Source: Eupeodes corollae (Eukaryota; Arthropoda; Insecta; Diptera; Syrphidae). From it: 64,000 bases of DNA. The DNA lies in the NCBI RefSeq assembly GCF_945859685.1, contig NC_079148.1, forward strand, positions 36,839,946-36,903,945, given 5' to 3'. This document shows, piece by piece, positions 1-11,140 of this stretch (its first letter is position 1; every line of letters starts with the position of its first letter). Both the position numbers and the translations under genes were made by a program. The notes beneath the pieces were generated by a model, which did not search any database, was not told the origin of the DNA, and saw only the letters and a program-made list of their open reading frames with translations.

Positions 1-2189
1 CTATTCAAATAAAATAGAAAAAATAATGTTAAATGAAAGCAATTTAAACTTTTGAATAATTTTTTTGTATTGTATTGCACTGAATTCTTAACCGGATTCA
101 AATTTTACAATTTAATTTTTTTATTTATGCAAATTATTTTTCTGTTCATTCAAATTTAAAACTTAATGTATGAAAACTGCCTCAATTTCAATTTCAAAGG
201 ACGAGGATATGAATTGTTCACAATATGAACTCTGTACAGTACAACCAGAAAAAGTTGGATTTTGGGAGTTTACGTTATCACCGTCATAAATTTAAAAGTA
301 ACAGTTTTAGACTTTTTCTTGTGGGGTTTTCAGCCGCACTTGCTTCAACACCAATACAACTAATAAATTTAGTCAAATTCAATACAATTTATGCGAATAT
401 GAAAAAATTGAACACCTAGTTCTGTTACAAGCATAAAACCATACCAAGAACTTTATAATATTTTGTATTCATTGTTGTTACATTTATTTGGTCATAATTT
501 TCACTCAAGTTGATCGACCTCAACTTTAACGCCTGCCCTTAAATGTTGTGGGCATCGACCTATGGTGACATGCACTGTTTCTCTTCAAATGTTTAACACT
601 GATGCTTCAGTTAACCCCATTTTTAGGATTTTGAAATTTCTGTGTTTCAAAGAACGGTCTTCAATTCTGAAAACAAAAAATAATATTAATGGGTACAAAT
701 ATGGAATCCCCGAAAGCTAATCTTAAGCTTCTGTAAGACCGACGATGTTGACTTATTTAACGGTAAAAATTGAGCTTGAATAAAAGAATAATTTAAAGCT
801 CAATTCGCGTGTTACAGTAAAATCCTTTGAATCTTTCCACAATAACATTTAACAGTTGAGACAAGGTACTAACGAATTCGAATAAAAAATTATTATCATT
901 TCATGGTCATTTCTCGCGTGCCACAGTTAAGGTCCTTTCACTCTTTCCACAATAACTTTTAAGGGTTGAGCTATTGACAAATCATCTGTAAGGCGTCAAA
1001 AGCCCTTTATGTATAAATGCTCCCTAACCAGTATGGATCTGGTGAATATATCCAATTATTTGGACATTATGTTTTTCTTCTTAAGGTTTTTTTAGTAGTA
1101 TTCGTTCCTGTGCTAAGCGTTAAAATGGAGGCAGTGCGTGGATGACTCCATTTTGGGCTGTCATCTTTGTTTAAAGACATGCAAAACTGTCGGAGGTTCT
1201 GATTCTTGAACATTACTGCGGTTAAGAATAGTTTTTAGAACAAGACAATTAACGTATCTCTTACCTCTATGCAAGGCTAATTAAGATTCTATTTTTAACC
1301 CCTATTTCTTTGATAACAGAAGCAAATCTGAAACAAAGTTGATATTCATTCAATGCTTGCAAATACTTTAAAAATAAGATAACCATTTTATATGGAACCG
1401 ATGTTTTAAGCAACAAGGTCTTGAAGTTTTGTAACAGCATTTATAACACGACACGAACTCTCAAAAATATTCCAATTTAAAACAAATTCTATAAGGTCTG
1501 TGATACCTTCAAACGTCTGTTTGATGACTTTAAACAAATTTTTGTGTAAAAGAAGTTACAAATCTCTCTAAAATCGTGTTTTCAATTCAAAGAAAAGACC
1601 AACTTTTCAGTTTGATCTTAAAAGGAATATTTAAAAAATAACATACATACACAAAAAAAATAAAATCTAATAAGATTACAAAACATAAGAAGATTACATC
1701 CTATTTGTATATTTTCCAAGAATTTATTTCAGTTTTATCTTTATATGTTTTTCCTTTTTCAGTGGCATGTAAAGTTTAGAATTTAGAGATTTCCTCAAAC
1801 TGATGTCTACCTTATACTTACCTGCCTTTAACTTTTTTATACTATACAAAAATTCATAGATACAACTTCCCCCCTCTATAAACCAACCGATCCCTAATTT
1901 ATTCACCAAAAACGCCTCATATACCTTTGTCTACTCATTCATGGATATAATAACCACTCTATTTGTCAACACAAAATGTCACCTCGAATCTAGTGCGCCC
2001 ATAATTTAGATACTTGGCACACCTTTCTATCTTTTACTTTGTTTTGTTCTTTCTTCTATATAAACATTCAATTTATTGTTAACAAAAAAAAAGAAAGAAT
2101 AGAAATAAAGCCTTAAAGATATTGGGATAAGAACAAAAACAACAACAACAAAAAATCACATAAAACATAAAAAAATAATAAAGACTTAC
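1..2189 (-). other. Probable intron 1 of gene A; no coding signal seen
   Basis: This stretch lies directly downstream (minus strand) of the splice donor of gene A's first coding exon, so it is read as the start of that gene's first intron. Exon 2 of the family (127 nt, beginning with a hydrophobic helix) was looked for on the minus strand and not found, so the intron is longer than 2.1 kb and the rest of gene A lies left of the window. Short open frames at 225-419 and 1724-1909 show no family resemblance and have the low-complexity composition of the background. Confidence 0.5.
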
Positions 2190-2354
2190 ATTGGATACGC
2201 CTGCTGCAAGGCAGACAGCCCAGGCCCACCCACCATCGGGGGCGACAAAATTGTCACCTAAGTCGCTTTTATCGCGTCGTTTTTTCTTCGACGGTTTTGT
2301 TGTTTCATTGTAAACTCGAACATTATTATTCTCGGTTAGCCTCTTTTCATCCAT
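2190..2354 (-). CDS. Gene A: SLC16/monocarboxylate-transporter-like, first coding exon only (partial)
   Basis: This is the first coding exon (55 codons) of an MFS transporter of the SLC16 monocarboxylate transporter family, which moves small carboxylates or related solutes across membranes. A basic cytoplasmic N-terminus is followed by the family signature PDGGWAW at residues 39-45 and the start of helix 1. The ATG at 2354 has a purine at -3 and G at +4. The exon ends in frame (phase 0) at a strong GTAAGT donor (2189-2184, minus strand), the same position and phase as in genes B, C and D. It is the only family member here on the minus strand, and the only one with Ala instead of Gly in the signature. 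The visible open frame continues past the donor into poly-A-rich intron sequence, which I exclude. Family assignment is firm; substrate and direct orthologue are unknown because the body of the protein is outside the window. Confidence 0.85.
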
Positions 2355-3060
2355 TTTTCAATTTGTTCTTTTGGTAGGTGCGTAATTTTATTTTTTTATT
2401 TTTGATTTTGTCAATTTTATGGCTTTTTTGGTTTGGCCTTTTTTGTTTTGATTTGTTGTATTCTTTTATGTTCTAAATTCTGGAAAGAAAGGAGGATAAA
2501 CAAAGTTATAGCTACTGTTTTGTTTTATAGTATGTGGTAAATTTTATATGAGTTTTATAATATTGATCAATATAACCTACAAAAATAAAATCAAAGTTTT
2601 TGTAAGAAAAAAAGGTTTATTATTTATAATTATTTATTTTCAAGACAACTTTTTATCATTTTGTATTGAACAATAATGTCTTGATCATTAGGAATAATAA
2701 TGTGCTCAAAATGCGAAGGCACAAGTATCTTTTTTAAAATGCAATAAAATTAACAACATTTTAATGCCGGTTCATATTGAAGTCTTATACTCATATCTAT
2801 TACTTACACTGGTCGACAAAATTATGTTTCTTAATCCGTTACAGAAACAAAACAATATCTTATGAAAGAATTATGATGTCCAAAATCCGAATCTCACCTT
2901 TATATTTTTCTATCATATCAGGGCATCGTTCCCCAAACACTTTTCACTTTACACCTGTGTACTTTTACGTTTCACCAAACTCAAATTTGCAAGTGAAAAG
3001 TCTTTTCTGAAAAGTGAAAAGTTTTGTTATTTTGCGAAGTATTGGTTCTGTTTATTTCAA
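2355..3060. other. Upstream region of gene A / intergenic
   Basis: AT-rich sequence between the start codon of gene A and the Copia remnant. It must hold at least part of the 5' UTR of gene A, but no convincing promoter element or upstream splice site could be chosen. Near 2980-3030 there is a short direct repetition of AAGTGAAAAGT. Confidence 0.4.
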
Positions 3061-3073
3061 AAAACAATAAACT

Positions 3074-3784
3074 TTGCGAATTGCAGAATTTAGTAATATG
3101 GAAAGAGAAATTTTTATTTTGGATAATCCCCAAAAGGCTTTTCAAGACTCGGGGCTAACCCGCAAAGTAGGTCTCTTGAAAATCCTAATAACAACGAGGT
3201 TAGAAGAACGCGAGTCAGTGGACGAGTATGTTAACAAAATTATTAACACAGCGTATAAAATCAGAAGCATCTGACTTCAGTTAAGTGAGGAGTGGATAGG
3301 AACTTAACTCCTTGCCGGCTTATTGGACCACTACCAGCCAATGATTATGCCATTATGGGCATTGAAAGCTCGGAGTTGCAGCTGACTGCTGATGCGATCA
3401 AACGAAAATTGTTACAGGATGTGAAACCCATTTCTACGCACGGCTCTACGGCCTTCTTTACGAAAAAACAGAAGCATACGTGATGTTTTTAGTGCGACAA
3501 GTACGGCCATTTTGATCGCAATTGTCCAAATGCTGAGTTTTAACAAGTCCAATAATAAGAACCAGCTTCTGTTCACCGCATTATCAGCTAAGGACGTGGA
3601 CTCGAAAGAGTGGTTTTTGGACTCAGGTGCGTCCAAGCACATGACCCTTCATCGTAGTTGGTTGAACAATGTTACGAATGCTAGCAGTGATAAGGTCGTG
3701 ATTGGGGATAAAAATGTGATGACTGTAAGTGGGAAAGGTGAAGTGAAGTTGTTGTTGTCTACTGGTGAAAGTGCTGTTGCGTAA
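3074..3784 (+). pseudogene. Copia gag and protease remnant
   Basis: 3074-3480 encodes a UBN2-type gag segment in two frames (an EYVNKI helix, then LPANDYAIMGIE and a TADAIKRKLLQ stretch). A CX2C-X4-H-X4-C zinc knuckle follows at about 3484-3528 but carries an in-frame TAG between its first two cysteines. The aspartic protease motif WFLDSGAS, with the catalytic DSG, is at about 3610-3636, and the frame runs to a stop at 3781-3783. The breaks make this a dead copy. Confidence 0.8.
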
Positions 3785-4912
3785 GATGTTCTTTTTGTCC
3801 CCAACCTGTGTACGAATATTCTCTCCGTGAGCCGTTTAACAGATAGTGGCAATTCTGTTGTGTTCAAGGGTAATCGTTGTGAGATTTTTAACAATGACGG
3901 TTGTTTAATTGCAACTGCATCAAAGAAAGAAGGTGTTTATAAGCTAGATCAGTCATCTGTCGAGCATGCCAACATATCGATTGCGAATGAACAAAATCAA
4001 TCTGTATGGCACCGTCGCGTCGTATGGGACACCTAAGTGCAGATGGTCTACTTAAACTAAAGAAGATTATCGACGGGGTGAGTTTCTTGGAAAGTGATGT
4101 TGTCGACTCGTGTGTAGTTTGCTGCAAGGCAATAAGGAACGAGAGCAAAAGATTTACCCACCTCTAGGTGGTACATTCTGACGTTTGTGGGCCAATGCCC
4201 GTCAATTCAATCGCAGGGTCAAGATATTTTTTGATTTTTGTAGACGATTTCAGTCGAAAAGTTTTTCTGTACCTCTTGAAGAACAAATCCGATGATAAGG
4301 AAAAATTCGACTAGTTCAGAAGACTCGTACAAAATCAAACTTAGAAAACCATTAAAGTTTTCCATACCGACAACGGTTCAAGTACTGCAAACAGGGGTTG
4401 CTCAACTGTTTGCAAACATGGTATCCAACATCAAAACAACAGCACCCTACACGCCAGAGCATAACGGCTTGGCAGAGAGAACTAACAGAACAGTGGTAGA
4501 AAAGGCTCGTTGCTTGCTTTTTGATGCCGATTTAAAAACTGAATTCTGGGGTGAAGCAGTCACGACGGCAGTATTCATCATCAACCGGTCTCCGAGAAGT
4601 GGTTTGGCTGACATGACACCAGAGGAAGTCTGGTCTGGAGTGAAACCCAACCTAGAACGCTTGAGGGTGTTTGGTTGTCAGGCGATGGTTCACGTACCCA
4701 AGAAGAAGCGGAGGAAGTTTGATCCCAAGTCAGTACAATGTAAACTAGTCGGATTCAGTGAAAACAGCAAAGCCTATCGACTTCTTGATCCCAAGACGAA
4801 GAAAGTTTATATTAGCAGAGATGTCATTTTCAAGGAAAATCAGAACCTTTCTCAGAGTCAGGTAATTTACCCAATCAAAATCAATACTGATGTTTTTTGT
4901 TCGTCTACAGCT
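3785..4912 (+). pseudogene. Copia integrase remnant
   Basis: The frame resumes with a VPNLCTNILSVSRL block, then the GAG-pre-integrase zinc site (a WHRR...GHLSADG stretch followed by CVVCC) near 4000-4130. The first catalytic Asp lies in VHSDVCGP near 4170 and the second in FHTDNG near 4360; the third catalytic residue is the Glu after YTPEHNG near 4450-4480. Between them are an in-frame stop after the zinc site, one near 4310 and a frameshift near 4410. The C-terminal part, including the FGCQAMVHVPKKKRRKFDPK block, is continuous to about 4860. Confidence 0.82.
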
Positions 4913-4948
4913 TCGAAAGATGAGGAAGCAACGACTATAAGGGAAGAA

Positions 4949-5421
4949 GATTATTTTTTTTTTTTTCAAACATCGATTGAGCTTTTTTTTATATTTTTTA
5001 TAATCAATTCGTTCTTAAAAATATTTTTGGCATGTACTAGACTTGTAGTCTAGTTAAAAAATGTTGACCCATTTTCGAGATATCAAACTTTCAAGACAAA
5101 ATAATTAAATATTCTTTTTCAATATTTGGTCTGTAGGAACGAGGTTAGTCAGACAGACTAAACGGTCGGATACGGGGGACCCACTTTTTTCACTTGTATA
5201 CCATCGTTTTGTCATTTTCGAGTACTCGATTATCTCGAGTTCGAAATATTTTACAAATGCAATATTTTCCAAATAATTCCTATGTGCCGCAAGTAAAAAG
5301 TCAACATTGGTCAAATCGAAGCTACGAGCCGTCAAATTCATTTTCCTAAGATTCCTGTTAATACTGTTTAGGAATTTGTTGCGCACAAGATCAATTTTTC
5401 CATGGGCTGTGTAGGTCTTTC
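4949..5421 (-). repeat. Repeat S copy 1 (left part, minus strand)
   Basis: Read on the minus strand this matches the copy at 34493-36280: the block around ACTTGCGRCAYATAGGAA, then CGAACTCGAGAT, the GTGGGTCCC block, the CTGTCTG/CCTACAG block and the ATATCTCRAAAAYGGGTCAAC block occur in the same order. The open frame at 5105-5482 is carried by this repeat and has no recognisable domain. The copy is interrupted by the RTE-like LINE and resumes at 8836. Confidence 0.6.
5409..5421 (+). repeat. Left 13-bp target-site duplication of the RTE-like LINE
   Basis: GTGTAGGTCTTTC here is repeated exactly at 8823-8835, directly after the (TAAG)n tail. The two copies bracket the LINE, as expected for target-primed reverse transcription. 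Confidence 0.85.
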
Positions 5422-5847
5422 GATGTTCAAATGGTAGACATGTGCATTCAAGAGGACACAAGCGTCCACAGGTTTTTCTCAAAACCCACCTCTATCTATC
5501 AACTCCTACTCTCACCTCCCCGCGGTGAACATCGGGTGCCTAGTACCTCAACTGGAGATTGGGTTCCAACCCCAGTGGAAAGTTGTTGGGGGCAGCAAAC
5601 GAGAGAGGGGGGAGAGGTGTTTCCACTAAAGCACCTCTCCTTATCCAGGCGGCAGCGGACGAATTCTCGAGATAGAATCAACGGTGGCGTCTACAGTTCC
5701 AGTAAGGTCGAACTACTTAGTGAACACCTTATAGGGCTTCTTCGACATATTCGGAGCCCAGGCCTATAAGGAGCGGTTCATCCGGCTCCCCTTCCTTGGA
5801 GTTATACTAAGGATCTGGCCCTCCAGGTTGGGGGTTGTGCCGTCGGG

Positions 5848-6804
5848 GTGACTTCCTGGCCACGTAAAAACATCATAGTTTCGAAGCAACAACAAGCCTC
5901 GGATACGGACGGATTCACTGTTGACAATCCACGCAAACGAAATAAGGACAACGAACTTCGGATATGTACGTGGAATGTTAGGTCCCTTAACAGACCACGT
6001 GCAGCCGAAAAATTAGCGGAAGCCCTAAACTGCTGCAAGGCAGATATTACAGCCATCCAAGAAGTGCGATGGGATGGACCGGGTAAACGCAAACTAAAAG
6101 ACTGCGATATCTACTACGGCGACTGCTACCGAGAACAAAGACAGCGTCTATTTGGGTGTGGATTTGTTGTTGGAACTAGGCTCAGGCAAAAAGTCTTGAG
6201 TTTCAACAGTGTGAGCGAGCGCATCACGACAATCCGCATCAAGGCTAAATTCGCCAACATAAGCCTAATATGCGCGCATGCCCCAACAGAGGAGAAAGAT
6301 GAAGACACCAAAGATATGTTCTTCGAGCTCTTGGACAAGACATATGAGCAGTGCCCTGGCTATGACATTAAAATTGTCTTAGGAGATTTTAATGCCAAGC
6401 TAGGAAGAGAAGACATCTTTGGTGGCATAATCGGGAGATACAGCCTGCACGACACTACCTCCGACAACGGATTCAGGCTGGTCGATTTCGCTGCGGGGCG
6501 AGACGTTCTGGTAGCTAGTACACAGTTCACGCATCTTAATATCCACAAGGGGACATGGAAATCTCCTGATCAATCAACCGTCAACCAGATTGACCACATT
6601 GCGATCGACGCACGACACTTCTCCAGTATCCAGGATATCCGAACATTCCGAGAGGCCAACATTGACTCGGACCACTACCTCGTTGTAGCCAAGGTACGGC
6701 TACGGATATCCCGATCCAAGCCAAAACAAGGAAGTACTGTGAGAAGATTCGACGTTAGACGGCTACAATCGCAAGAGACTGTCCTTTTCCGATCGAGTCT
6801 CTAA
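5848..6804 (+). pseudogene. LINE endonuclease domain (APE type)
   Basis: A long open frame carries the exonuclease-endonuclease-phosphatase fold: CTWNVRSLN near 5965, AIQEVRWDG near 6050, the catalytic GDFNAKLGR near 6380, and the terminal SDH motif in IDSDHYLVV near 6665. Such fragments are often mis-annotated as craniofacial development protein 2. The frame is lost after about 6780, where the linker continues in another frame, so the polyprotein is broken. Confidence 0.85.
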
Positions 6805-6823
6805 TAACCTCCTAAGGAGTCCT

Positions 6824-8797
6824 ATGCTTCCTGCATTAAGCATTGAAAACCAGTGGCAACATTGCCTTGCAGCCATCAGAGATGCCGCCTCTGAAGTGCT
6901 AGGTTTCACACGGCCACCACAGCGAAACCCCTGGTTTGATGACGAATGCCGGCAAGCTCACGCAGCGAAACAAGAGGCATACAAAACGGCGCTGCACAAA
7001 AGGACGAGAGCTGCTCGCGAGCTCTACGAGCAGAAGAGGAGAGAGGAACACCGGCTTCTTAGACGGAAAAAAAGAGAGCATGAGAAGCGCGCGATCGAGG
7101 AGATAGAGGGATGTCACAACAGGAATGAGGTTCGTAAATTTTACCAAAAGGTAAAAAAACCTCTCAAGGGTACCAGCCACGAACCGAAGCCTGTAAAGAC
7201 GATCAAGGGAACATCGTAGTAGAACCACAGTCGATGCTGAGAATATGGAAAGATCACTTCTCCAAATTATATAACGGCGATGACGAACCGAATTCCGCTG
7301 TAAGGGAGATAGAACCACTCAACCTCGGCGACGCAGATCAACAATTCCGCCCACCCGACCTTGACGAAGTGAAGATAGCTATATCTAAACTTAAGTCAAA
7401 CAAAGCTGCTGGAGCTGTTCAAACTATTCAAAGCAGCAGGCGATGACCATGCACCAACTCATCTGCAAAATATGGTCGGAAGAAAGCATGCCCGATGAGT
7501 GGAATCTCAGCATAGTGTGCCCGATACATAAGAAAGGAGACCCTCTAAACTGCGCCAACTACAGAGGCATCAGTCTCCTTAACATTGCGTATAAGATCCT
7601 CTTTGCCGTGTTATGTGAACGTCTGAAGCCATTCGTCAACAACCTGATTGGTCCTTATCAGTGTGGCTTCAGACCAGGAAAGTCCACTATCGACAAAATA
7701 TTCACAATACGGCAGATCTTGGAAAAATCCAGGAACTTCAAATCGATACCCACCATCTCTTTTTCGATTTTAAAGCCGCGTATGACAGCATCTATAGAGA
7801 AGAGCTCTAAGGAGCAATGTCTGGTTTTGGCATCCCTGTCAAACTTATCCGTTTGTGCAGAATGACGATGGAGAATGCACGCTGCTCTATCAAGGTCGGA
7901 AAAGATCTTACCGATGCATTTGATGTCAAAAAAGGTTTTAGACAAGGCGATGCACTGTCATGCGACTTCTTCAACATCGTTCTGGAAAGAATTGTGCAAA
8001 ACTCAACCGTCAACACTAGAGGCACAATCTTCCAAAGATCCCTCCAATTACTCGGATACGCAGATGATATTGACATAGTCAAAGCGTGATGTCAGTGGAG
8101 CGTTTTTGAGCATTGCGACGGAAGCGAAGAAGATGGGTTTAGTGGTCAATGAGGGCAAGACCAAGTATATGCTGTCATCAAAAAAGGACACTGAACGACG
8201 ACGTCTTGGACAAAACGTCACCATGGACAGCTATAACTTTGAGGTAGTTAAGGACTTTGTCTACCTAGGCACCGCTATTAATGCAGACAACGACACCAGC
8301 GCTGAAATCAAACGAAGAATAACTCTTGCAAATCGCTGCTTCTTTGGACTTAGAAGGCAATTGAGAAGTAAAGTCCTCTCTCGAGCATCTAAAATCACCA
8401 TCTATAAGACACTCATCATCCCGGTTCTCATTTATGGCGCTGAGGCCTGGACCCTGTCAAAGAAAGATGAGAGCGTCTTAGGATGCTTCGAGAGAAAAAT
8501 TCTTCGGGCGATTTTTGGTCCCGTAGGCATAGATGGAGAATGGAGGAGAAGATATAACGACGAGCTGTACGGGCTGTACAACGACACTTACCTAGTTAGC
8601 AGAATTAAAGTCCAACGGCTTAGATGGCTAGGTCATGTAGAGCGGACGGCGCAGTAGAGGAAGACCGCGACTCAGGTGGCGCACCCAGGTGGGAGAGGAC
8701 CTCAACCAACTTGGCGTGCGAAACTGGAGACAGCTAGCTAGGGACCGAGCTGGCTGGAGACGCTTGTTGGTTGAGGCCCAGGTCCGCCCCGTACTGT
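6824..8797 (+). pseudogene. LINE linker and reverse transcriptase, multiply frameshifted
   Basis: 6824-7219 is the linker, with NPWFDDECR near 6928 and a highly charged coiled-coil-like stretch. RT blocks follow in changing frames: LKSNKAAG near 7390, NYRGISLLN near 7560, the GFRPGKST block near 7665, the catalytic FDFKAAYDS near 7760, KGFRQGDALS near 7935 and YADDIDIV at 8057-8080. 8106-8657 holds the thumb and C-terminal region (VYLGTAIN, IYGAEAWTL, RLRWLGHV). An in-frame stop at 8655-8657 precedes the last conserved block (RGRPRLRWRTQ). Frame changes near 7430, 7740 and 8085 show that it cannot make a full protein. Confidence 0.83.
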
Positions 8798-8822
8798 AGC
8801 GCCACCTTAAGTAAGTAAGTAA

Positions 8823-8835
8823 GTGTAGGTCTTTC
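8823..8835 (+). repeat. Right 13-bp target-site duplication of the RTE-like LINE
   Basis: An exact copy of 5409-5421, immediately after the TAAG tail. Confidence 0.85.
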
Positions 8836-10274
8836 AAATTCATATCTTCAATTTCAGTGAGAAGAAAAAAAATTAGTTATAATATTGCATTTAAACATAA
8901 GCATTTGGTGGTTTTCCTTTTCTTCTTGAAACAACAAAAATGTCAAAACTAATTTGATTTGATTAAGTGATTACCATCTTACTTACAAAAATAAATAAAG
9001 TTTTTGAAATACATTTTTTTAATAAGACAATAACTTAAAATTACATACTTAAGAGTTTAAAAGTTTGATTTAAGTAAAAAAAGAAACAAAACCAAGACCA
9101 GGACATTCTCTGTAGTCGCATTTATTCTTTGTTTTTAGGATAAAGAACGAAAAGGAAAACAACAAAGCTTATAGAACTTTTAAATTACATTTCTTACAAC
9201 AAAGTTTCAAGTTCAAGTTTTTCTTTTGAAGTATATATAATAAGTTTAATAAGATGAAGGTTGTTGTTTATTATGTTGTGAGTTTTTTGATATACACACT
9301 TATACATATGTATATTATGATTAATAATGTTTTTCCTCAATATATATAAGGATATGTGTAGAAATTTCCTCTTGTTATACGAAATAAGACAAATTTATTT
9401 TTTATGAGGGTTTACTATAATGAAGTACATATATATTAGATTATGTTTTATATATCGTGAAGCATACCTTCCTGTACTTTTTATAAGCTTGGTTATTTGA
9501 GGAGGCCTCCCATGTTCATGTATGAGAACGGAACAAAAATCAAAATAGAAATATTTCAGCATAGAGTTAAGGAGTTTTAATTTTCAATTTCTAGGATGGA
9601 ATTCAAAAACTTGTTAATTCATTCACATGACCAATAAATGTTACTATAGTGGGTTTTTCAATACGAAGTTTGAAATTATGGTTGTAGCACCAATTTTTCT
9701 GTCATTTTATTTTGCATGAGCAGTTTAGAAATTTGTAAGTTCTTGAAAAGATTAATCAGTATTTTTCCCGTAGCCCAAAACAATAACTACTTGACAAATT
9801 TTGAACACTCATTTGAGAATTAACACATCAGAAAACCATTCTTGCCAAATTAAGATTAAGATTATTGGGTGCTTGTGTGCATCTTAAACTGCTAAACATT
9901 AAAATCGTTCAATTTCTTCTTTCAATTTCGGCTACATAGACAAAATTGTTCATAGCTCTAAAGCACTATCTTTTTCAATAATCCTGATAATTATTTGAAT
10001 TTCCCAGACCCAAATTCGATTGTCAAGCTTAAAGTCCGAGGAAAAAATGAGCTTCAACTAAAGATTATTCTCCAAAGAAAATCCGAATCATTTCCTTGCA
10101 TTTCACGGTCCCATTCAGCGAATGATGGTTACTAGTATTTGTCCGCCTTAAGTCCTTGTGTTTACTGAACCATAAAATATGGGAAATACGTGAAATATAG
10201 GATAATATGGTTTTTGGACTACTTAATTCCAAAAGACAGGCGAAAAATGGACAAATCTAGGTTTTCTGCAACAC
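8836..10274. other. AT-rich intergenic sequence, remainder of repeat S at the left edge
   Basis: The first ~50 bases probably continue repeat S copy 1 across the LINE insertion. The rest, up to the hAT element, has no open frame of note, no recognisable repeat and several TATATA runs (around 9300-9450). I see no gene here. Confidence 0.4.
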
Positions 10275-10282
10275 TTGTACGG
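10275..10282 (+). repeat. Left 8-bp target-site duplication of outer hAT
   Basis: TTGTACGG precedes the CAGTGGCG terminus and is repeated exactly at 16058-16065. Confidence 0.88.
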
Positions 10283-11132
10283 CAGTGGCGATTCCTCTCA
10301 GTTGGCTAGGTTGGCTGCGCCAACCCTAAAATTTCAGCTTAAATAGACACACAAATTATTTATATAAAGATTGATTGCATAAAACAAAAAAACATAACTT
10401 CCCAATGTGCTTAAATCATTATAAAACCAGCAAAACCTATATAAATAGAGCCATTTACTGCAACCCGTACGTGCTATATTAATCCCATACAAAGTTACTT
10501 TTTAATGTTTTTAATTTCAGTCTAGAGTTGGCGATAAAATTTGTCGCCATCAAATGACATTCAAAACTATACTATTATTCCCGATGTGCCGATATGCTAT
10601 CTCATTCTATCTTTAAGAACAGACCGAAAAAATATTCACAAAAGTTGGCGCTACTAATATGCGCCAACACAACAAGTAGAAAAATGCGAGAAGAAAATGT
10701 GTGTTTCTGCTTGGTCGTTTGTAGCGAGACAGTCTCAGTGCGAAAATCATAAAAACTAGGCATGCTGCTAGGTTGCCAGAGTCCAAATTACATGATATAT
10801 CCTTTTTTTTAATGCGATATAGGCTTATAAAAATCTGGCAAGCCTGAACCTGTGGAGAAAAACATGAGAAAACAATGCATTGGGACTGTAGCTGTGGAAT
10901 ATGGTTTTCTCTATTTGGTTAGAAAAACCCGAGAAAAAAATTGATGGTGTGTGCTTACTGCTTACTGCTTACTGCTTGATCGTTTAACCTAAACCTAATT
11001 TTTTTTTGATAGTACGTTATTTAAAAGTTCTTATTAGCGTGGCGATTTCATGTGGCAGTACTTTATAGGCGAATTTGAACTTTCCTTTTAAATTTATTAT
11101 CAAAAACTTTTTTCTTAAAATAAATAAGCTTT

Positions 11133-11140
11133 ATAGGTAT
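11133..11140 (+). repeat. Left 8-bp target-site duplication of inner hAT
   Basis: ATAGGTAT precedes CAGTGGCGAAGGCA and recurs exactly at 13522-13529. Confidence 0.85.

Larger units (their letters stand above)
3060..4948 (+). mobile_element. Decayed Ty1/Copia LTR-retrotransposon fragment (gag to integrase)
   Basis: Reading across three frames gives the Copia order gag, zinc knuckle, protease, GAG-pre-integrase and integrase, broken by several stops and frameshifts. No LTR was found on either side, and reverse transcriptase and RNase H are absent: the coding resemblance stops near 4912 and the sequence turns into a T-run at about 4950 that belongs to the neighbouring repeat S. The fragment is therefore internal-only and non-functional. 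The clearest piece is the integrase C-terminal half at 4430-4860. Superfamily assignment is confident; the family name is not determined. Confidence 0.88.
5422..8822 (+). mobile_element. RTE-like non-LTR retrotransposon, near full length, inactive
   Basis: A 3.4-kb LINE with a GC-richer body than its surroundings. Order: a 5' untranslated segment with GGGTGCCTAGTACCTC (about 5536-5551), an APE-type endonuclease, a charged linker, a reverse transcriptase with YADD at 8057-8068, a C-terminal region ending near 8800, and a (TAAG)n tail at about 8807-8822. No RNase H domain is seen, which fits RTE-type elements. It is flanked by a 13-bp duplication and sits inside repeat S. At least five frameshifts or stops disrupt ORF2. 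Clade assignment rests on domain order and tail type and is less certain than the LINE call itself. Confidence 0.88.

Noticed and set aside
225..419. 64-codon plus-strand frame
   Set aside because: No domain, no splice context, and it lies in the presumed intron of gene A on the opposite strand; chance frame.
5105..5482. 125-codon minus-strand frame
   Set aside because: It is carried by repeat S and runs into the LINE insertion; other S copies do not keep the frame.
5848..6804. Host gene 'craniofacial development protein 2-like'
   Set aside because: The endonuclease motifs, adjacent reverse transcriptase, TAAG tail and 13-bp duplication show it is a LINE.
10950..10980. Short tandem TTACTGC (about three units)
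   Set aside because: Too short to be more than a local slippage event.
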